64,000 bases of DNA from Limonium bicolor (Eukaryota; Streptophyta; Magnoliopsida; Caryophyllales; Plumbaginaceae). The translations under genes and the position numbers were made by a program. Location: positions 107,951,810-108,015,809 of the forward strand of contig CM041777.1 in the NCBI GenBank assembly GCA_023374045.1, written 5' to 3'. Under the pieces are notes generated by a model, which was not told the DNA's origin, did no database searches, and was given only the letters and a program-made list of their open reading frames with translations. Below, piece by piece: positions 57,821 through 64,000 of the stretch. Position 1 is the stretch's first letter. The number at the start of each line of letters is the position of its first letter.

Positions 57821-58315
57821 CTGGCAATGAAGTGCACAATAAAAGAGGGATTTATAGTTCATCCCTTTTACATTAAGAAGGAAAAAGAAATAGCTAGTGA
57901 GATGTAAAAAGTAACATCTAAGCTTCTTCGCTAGGATAATAGTCCTCACCATGTGTACTCGGGTCATCCCTCGCTGCTTCACACGGTCCACCAGGTTGAG
58001 GACCGGTGCTTTGCCTGGCCTCTGAGGGTAATTTTGTCCCGGCCTTTGTGATTGGTTCTGGGCAGGGCGGCTGGTAGAGGTCCAGCGCCCCGTGCCACCT
58101 CTACCTCCTCCTCTTCCTGTAGCATTGGTAGTTGGGCCTCTAGTCGCCGACCCGGTGCGTGGCTTGTAGTTCCTGGAATCCGGGTTCGAAGCATTCGAAT
58201 CCCCGGTGTCCCATCCTACCGCAGTAGTTGCACTCCACCAGGTTTCCCTTACAGTCCTTGCCCGGGTGGTCTTTCTGGCACCACCTGCAGAAATACCTTC
58301 TCACCGGGTTGTCTC

Positions 58316-58385
58316 CTGTTTCAGTGCAAGGTTAGTGACGTGATAGCATAAATGTAACCATATTATAGATTCTAACTTTTCTCAC
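58316..58385 (-). other. 70-bp intron before the gag zinc knuckles
   Basis: Donor CCAGGG|GTGAGA, acceptor TGAAACAG|GAGACAA. Joining gives RGDNPVRRYFC in frame, leading into the first knuckle. The unspliced frame reaches a TAA. Confidence 0.8.
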
Positions 58386-58594
58386 CCCTGGGTGGTTCGT
58401 AGCGGAGAGGCTTAACATTAGCATTAGAAGGGACGATGGCCTTCTCGTTCCCTCCCTTGAAAAATTTTCCCTTCCTTTCATGGTCTGGGGGGTCCTCTTC
58501 CATTTCCTCCTCCATTGTCATTCCTCCTCTTGCCTAACACAGAATCCTGATAGGCAATGGTGGTCTCGCAATCGTTCGCATCCTCAGCTAGTTC

Positions 58595-58661
58595 CTGTCG
58601 TTACAAGATGTGTTAGTGGGGAAATCTTTGCGCACCAGAAATTCTAACTCATATTCCATAC
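58595..58661 (-). other. 67-bp intron in gag
   Basis: Donor CTACAG|GTATGG, acceptor CGACAG|GAACTA. Joining gives TLQELAEDAND in frame; the unspliced frame hits TAG within seven codons. Confidence 0.85.
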
Positions 58662-59540
58662 CTGTAGGGTCATCCCTCTGGTGGAACCGATCATAGTCAT
58701 GATCTTGAAGTTCAAGCCGGTATGGAATTTGTCCACCAGATATCTTGGAGCGTAAGCTCCCTCTCCAATGACAGCAAGTAACTCCACAAACTTATTGTAG
58801 TACTCAGCAACAGAGGAATTCCCTTGCTTCAGCTGCTCGAATCACTCCTCATCCTCTTCTGTAGATAGGATGGATAGAATTTAGCTCTCAGGGCCACTAG
58901 AAATGCCTGAAAGTCAAAGTTCGCCTGGGCCGTCAGCTCGGCTCTAGCAGTCTGCCACCATCGATGCGCGGGTCCCTGAAGAAAGTAGGCCGCTATGTCC
59001 ACCTGGCGATTCACTGGAACATGCAGAGAGGTGAAGGCCTTCTGCATCTCGTCTATGTATTTCTCTAAAGTCTTCGGTTCTGGTTGGCCTTCATAGATTG
59101 GAGGACGAAGGTCGTTAACCGCCTTCAGCCAGTTGAACTCCCGGGGACCATTAGGTGGTGGCGGTGGTGGCTGTGGGATCTGAGCCTGCTGCTGGGCCAA
59201 TGCAGCTGTCACAATCTGCGCTATGACCTCCGGGGTGACAGCGTCGGGTCCATAGCCTCCTGAGGGACCAGCTCCTCCTCTTCCTCCTCTTCGAGACATC
59301 TAGCTGGTATGACGGTTTTGTTACTCATAAGGCGTATTGTAAGTCTAACTATCTATGTAGTATATATGAATATTTATAACGTCCTAAGGACGGTTCGTAG
59401 TACATGAAGTAATATGGGGTAAGGGTCGCGCCTTTCTGGAATTCTCACTTCCCAATTCTACCCCAGTTCCCCAGTTTTAAGTGCACCTATAATCTAAGTA
59501 TTTCACTCGGCTTGTTTTCTTGGGTTCAGAGCGTAACTAT

Positions 59541-59552
59541 GCTCTGATACCA
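59541..59552 (-). other. Gypsy primer binding site (initiator Met tRNA)
   Basis: The minus strand reads TGGTATCAGAGC five bases (GAAAG) inside the 5' LTR. This fixes the element's orientation. Confidence 0.95.
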
Positions 59553-59557
59553 CTTTC

Positions 59558-62500
59558 TGTAACACCCCTATTAACCATAATTACAGCGGAAATAAAACTC
59601 TATGGCGATTACAGATCATCGGGTTCCAAACACCCGGCACAAACCTCACCAATTACAACTTACAATTAACAAAGCTACGGTCTGAACTCGAGAAAACTTA
59701 ACATGATTAAAATACAGATTAATTACAACAACTCTACAGAAAACCTAGTCCCATCCCAAACACTCATTCTCTTCGTGGCCACCTGTAAATCAATTCGTAC
59801 CTGCAAGATGAAACCAAGCAGCCCACCCCAAATGGGGTGGGTCAGTTCCCTGGAATGGAACTGGTACTAACCTCCAAAACAGAACTTTAAAAATAACCTT
59901 TAAACAAGCAGTAACTTGGAATCAATATTTAAAACAAAACAAGAAACAAGCACTTAAAAAAAATCACCAAGTCAAGGTAGCAAGTTAAAGATAGAGTCAA
60001 CAAAAGAAAGGAAAGTTGTAACAAATTCACACCATGAGTTAGTGAGTGTCCATTGCCTTAGTTAGATTAAGTTCCAGTTAGGAGTAGAAAGTCCAAGTAG
60101 TCACCAGGACTAGGAATGATTGATAGATAATGAAGAATCCAATAACCCAAGAGTAGAATAAACCCCAATGCCGAATACGTCCTTTTAGGACAGGGGATAT
60201 ACAGCCCCTCTCTGTTACTACGTCCACAAGGACAGGGGATATACAGCCCCTCTCTGTTAACTACGTCCACTAAGGACAGGGGATATACAGCCCCTCTCTG
60301 TCTACAACGTCCCTTTTGGGACAGGGGATATACAGCCCCTCTCTGTTGCCGATGAAGACGTGCGCACGCCACCCAAACAAGACCCAGCTCATGGATGAAA
60401 CGATATCTAGAGTCAAGAAGAATTACCAAGATTGACATTCCAAAAATTCCACCAGACCATTAACTGCACCTGAGCGATACCAAAACACTCAGTCCTACAG
60501 AGTGCAGAGGCGTGAACCCCGGGCAGATAATATCTAATGAAACAACCCGAAAGAAGAAACCAGTAACCATGTGTGTTGTTCATCCAAGGCTCAGTTAGTC
60601 ATACAGGCTGAGTTACGTCCCTTAAGTCTGTTAGCAAGCATATGAGTACGAGAAATCGTACCTGGTATGTGTAGAGCAGTAGCCAAACAGAAAATGCGAA
60701 TTTCCACTAATCACCTATAATTAATGTGTTCCAAGTATCGATCAGTTAAGTAGCTCACAGAGCTAAACACCTTTTACTCTTAATGGATAATAGTTTAAGG
60801 CTTACAATCATCCTCACGTAGTATCTGGGCCAGGTTCAGTTAATTAACTCTTTTGTTAGGCCCATTTCATTTAATCCAGAATGATTTGAAGTTTTAACCT
60901 GAGAGCGGCCCAAACTCTCTTGGACTGTTTAAATGGGCTTTTGAAGTTCATAGACTTGGGCTTAGTAGGTTAGTCCAAGACCGTGGTGCGCTTTTGCTAT
61001 TTAAACTAAATTCCCTAAAAGGATTATGCGAGGTTTCGAACGTACAACCCCAACTCAGTTCCAGGTTATCTTGACCAACTACGCCATTGAATTCCTTGTC
61101 TAAAAGATATGTCTAATTTTATTTTACTTACTTACTCCTAGCCATGGAACTAGTTAATTAAACTTTTAAGTTATCGTTGGCTAATTACTACAACATGGAT
61201 TAAAGACCCAAAGCTTAGCACCAGTATATATATATATATATCTTCTAATTAAGTACCCCACAGGAAATGTTAACATTATCTCTTAATATTTCTAATATAT
61301 TTATATACATATATTAGGATTTATCCCAAAACATTCTTTAAGAAATTTTATTAAATTTAATTACTTTTAATAACTCTTACACATCTAGTATTCACAAAGC
61401 ATTTTATCTGCTTAGTCATTACCTATAGGATTAAGTATTTTATTTCTTTTAGTGATGCCTAATATATATATATATACTAGGATTTACTTAAAACATCATT
61501 TATGTAGTTATATTGTAATTAATTCTCTTTATTAATTTTTACACATATTAACATCTGATAAGTGGTTTAAAAATAAGGTATTTCCTCAAGCTTTAATTAA
61601 GTATATTAACTTACACATTATATAACAAATAAAAATGTAGACTAGTTTAATCCCTTGATTTAATATAAGTTTCTACTTAAATAAGTATATATACATATAT
61701 GTAAATAATTTCACTTCTCTTAAAAGCTAATACCAAAACATTTATAAACTTACTGTTATAAAATGTTAATTTAGTTTCCCTCATTTTCCCCAGCTTAAAA
61801 CTTAATTAACAAACCATACTTTAATTTTTGGTTACATTAAAAACCTTATATTATAAGTTATTCTTATGAAACCTCATAAACACAATTTTTAAAACCTTTT
61901 ACCATTGCCCAAAAATCCCCAAATTTAATATACAGTAACTAAAACATTTTAGACATATTATAAAGATTTTATTTCATAAAAATACCTTTTTCATTTAGCC
62001 AAATAATTCCAGAAAACCCGTAAATTGTAAAAATCATAACTTATGTTTAAAAACTCCAAAACCATAATAATTTACATCAAAATAAACTAGATTAAATCAG
62101 GAATTTATGGTTAAAATTTCACGTCAAAATACATTCGGGAAGGTATTTAAATTAATTCAACAAATTAGGGTTATTTACTGAAATTTATAAAAACCTTTAT
62201 AAACTTATTCTGGAACGTTTTAATCTCGGCCGTCCGTTTCTTTTAACTACGATCGGACGGCCGAGAATCGTCGAGTTCTTCAGCCAACCCTTAACCCGAT
62301 TCGAGTACTAATCCGCCTATTCCTCACAATCTACAGAACCAAATCGAGTGATTCTTGTTTCTATAGTTTCGAAATCAAATTCCGGTTCTAATGATGCTAA
62401 TTTCCCCAATTATAATGCGGTATTCAGTGGATTTCGAATTTAGTTCGAAGTTAGGGTTCATACTGGAAACAGAATTCGATTCGAACACAATTCTAACAAA

Positions 62501-63774
62501 TTCTCCTAATCTAACACGTAATTGATTAATTGAGACATGGGTTAGACCGGTAACTTGATTTCGAATGACAATAACGGAGCAATTGATCGGAAACTTACCG
62601 GAGTTGTGCGAATTGAGTGATTTCGAATTCGGAAATCTGGAAAAATTCGAACTTTCGAGCAGTTCACGAAGCCAACTTTGAGGATCTATAACTAGCAGTA
62701 CAAATCGAGTTAGGCTATGAATAAGGGCTTAATCGAAAGAGCAAACTTACCTCTACATATTGATAACAAGAACTAATCTAACTCACAACACAAAGAAAGA
62801 AATTAAGGTCGCAAGTCACGAGTTTATACCTTACTGTTTCGGTATGATTTTATGTGCTGGCGAAACCGAAACTTAAGACATCTATATCTTCCAACCGGTT
62901 ACGAATCAGACTTGGGCATAAACATGAAAATTGTAGAGGGATTAGAGATCTTTAAAACGAGCTAAAGAAATCAAATTTTGGTTGAGAAACGAAGGAGTTA
63001 TGATCAACGAAAGTTACCTGAAATCGGTGAGAAACTGGAATTCTGGGTACGAGTTTCGCAAGGGGTCAACTATAGGTCAAATTTGCAGCTGATGTATAAC
63101 GAATTAGGGTATGTGTGAGTAATGGTTGGAAAGAGGACATTTTGAAGAAGAGAATGAAGAAGACGGCATGGAAAAATATTGAGGGATGAGTGAGATATAG
63201 CCGTCCAAAGTTAGGGCTAAACACAGAATTCTGTTATCGAAATTCAGGGAAACCGGAATCGCCTAAGTCCTGGCGCGTGTGAGCTTGACACGTGGCAGTC
63301 ATTAAAATTTTGGCTCTAAACTTCAAACTATCATAACTTTGGCTAGGATGATCCATTTTTGACGTTCCTTTTATCGATCGTCGTGGTTTTCCATAACCTA
63401 TTTATTGGTATAGGTTTCATGGCCTGGTTTGAAAATTCTCAAAAAGTCAACTCTAGCAAGGCTTAATAAGCTTTAAGGTTTCTAGAATTTTATATTGACT
63501 TTTATGTTTCAAAACAATGTTCCAACACTTACTAAAATCTTTATAATATAGTTGGAGTGTTTAGAAAATTTCCCAAGATTTATGGACTTATAAATCTTAT
63601 TATTAAATTCATAATACTATATAATAATATATAATAATTAGGGTTAAATAGGAGAAAACCCCTAAATAATTTTTAAATAACACCATATATTAAGTTGGTG
63701 TGTAATAATAATATTTAGGGTTTTTATAAAAAGAAATCCCCTAAATTAATGTAAATTAATTTAGGGGTATTTCA
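59558..63774 (-). mobile_element. 5' LTR of the chromodomain gypsy element
   Basis: Pairs with 48967-53139. Carries the same minisatellite (60180-60350), hairpin (62224-62266) and tRNA-like A/B-box words (61075-61086 and 61033-61041, minus strand). As the upstream LTR it should hold the active promoter. Confidence 0.93.
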
Positions 63775-63839
63775 CAATAACATTGAGGCATTTCATGAAT
63801 TATCTAAAAATATAATGATATTTCATGAAATTTCTATTT

Positions 63840-64000
63840 TGTTAGTATGATAATGAATATAAAAATTTTCTGTATAATTTAAGATAAAATTTTCTTGTAT
63901 TTTTAATAGAATCACTACAACATAATAAAAATAAGGGAAAATTCACGAGATACCCCTGTTTTCTTTCGTAATTCACAATATACCCATGTGATTTTCGTAA
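63840..64000. other. Possible start of another MITE, cut by the window end
   Basis: From about 63938 the sequence GGGAAAATTCACGAGATACC and AATTCACAATATACCCATGT resembles the ends of MITEs such as the one at 784-1082, but only one end is present. Confidence 0.3.

Larger units (their letters stand above)
57950..59299 (-). pseudogene. Gypsy gag, interrupted by two short introns
   Basis: The ATG at 59299 starts MSRRGGRGGAGPSGG; a Q/P-rich stretch precedes the capsid-like region (REFNWLKAVNDLRPPIYEG, AAYFLQGPAHRWWQTARAEL). After a one-base shift near 58840 come QLKQGNSSVAEYYNKFVELL and a TRGMTLQ end at 58662. Exon 2 (58594-58386) carries ELAEDANDCETTIAYQDSVL, then a shift to DHERKGKFFKGGNEK. Exon 3 (58315-57950) has two zinc knuckles, CRWCQKDHPGKDC and CNYCGRMGHRGFEC, then after a shift an Arg/Gly-rich tail ending RGMTRVHM. 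Gag packages the genomic RNA. Confidence 0.88.
48967..63774 (-). mobile_element. Complete chromodomain Ty3/gypsy retrotransposon carrying an AlkB-type gene, 14.8 kb
   Basis: LTRs of 4173 and 4217 bp (48967-53139 and 59558-63774) begin TGTAAC and end TATTTCA on the plus strand, and the pentamer CAATA flanks the whole (48962-48966 and 63775-63779). The coding strand is minus: primer site, gag, AlkB-like gene, protease, reverse transcriptase, RNase H, integrase with chromodomain, then polypurine tract. Long LTRs and a C-terminal chromodomain point to the Tekay/Del branch of chromoviruses. Frames are broken at several places, mostly by one base. An intact target duplication and similar LTRs indicate a fairly recent insertion. 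Confidence 0.93.
46401..63834. mobile_element. Element with >400-bp inverted ends, split by the gypsy insertion
   Basis: The left end (46401-46880) and the right end (48615-48966 continuing at 63775-63834) are inverted repeats. The outer tips share GAAATTT(T)CATGRAAT, then TATATTTTT, TTCATGAAAT, CAATGT(C/T)ATTGACCAGAAAGAAAA and CTAAGTGTTAAAAAA. The left end has a 60-base internal duplication that the right lacks. Without the 14.8-kb retrotransposon the element is about 2.6 kb. No transposase was found. Confidence 0.75.

Noticed and set aside
60067..60438. Open frame with repeated REGLYIPCP-like peptide
   Set aside because: It lies in the LTR minisatellite, has no family resemblance, and the corresponding frame in the other LTR is broken.

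Overview
The window looks like a gene-poor, AT-rich, repeat-dense piece of a dicot nuclear genome. The evidence is plant gene families with spliceosomal introns (an FCS-like zinc finger gene, a SERF/4F5 gene and a fragment of a LWD1-type WD40 gene), plant retrotransposon lineages (a copia element with an initiator-Met primer site, a Tat-type gypsy element, a chromodomain gypsy element) and plant DNA transposons (Stowaway, hAT, CACTA, Mutator-like). Species cannot be assigned. Many differences between the two long terminal repeats (LTRs) of the youngest element are single-base indels, and several ORFs break by one base, so some frameshifts may be assembly errors rather than decay.

Layout. 1-1908: AT-rich repeats with a Mutator-type MITE and a Stowaway MITE. 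3430-4668: FLZ gene in two exons, with one apparent frameshift. 5723-8570: remains of a LINE and of a copia element with its 3' LTR. 8655-9890: decayed copy of the FLZ 3' half; a third scrap lies at 45690-45930. 10686-11625: hAT-type element. 13483-17000: FAR1-like transposase remains, a GATTCACTTTT array and a broken LWD1-like fragment, possibly one gene-capturing Mutator-like element. 17001-25408: old Tat-type gypsy element (minus strand) carrying two CACTA-type insertions and a MITE. 25971-30641: nearly complete copia element. 31236-31866: SERF gene (minus strand) whose first intron has AT-AC, U12-type signals. 32245-36944: foldback-like element with about 700-bp inverted ends and an internal satellite. 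37131-45180: Stowaway, a Mutator-type element, a 275-bp satellite, and a repeat family split by a 1.3-kb insertion whose empty site is preserved in a second copy. 46401-63834: an element with long inverted ends, split by a complete chromodomain gypsy element (48967-63774, minus strand, 4.2-kb LTRs, target duplication CAATA).

The most notable object is that gypsy element. Its gag and gag-protease junction contain short in-frame spliceosomal introns. Between gag and protease lies a sense-oriented ALKBH1-type 2-oxoglutarate/Fe(II) dioxygenase with its metal- and cofactor-binding motifs still visible. I infer that the element captured a host nucleic-acid demethylase gene and may reach it, and pol, by splicing. 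The only host genes that look functional are FLZ (if the frameshift is an error) and SERF.
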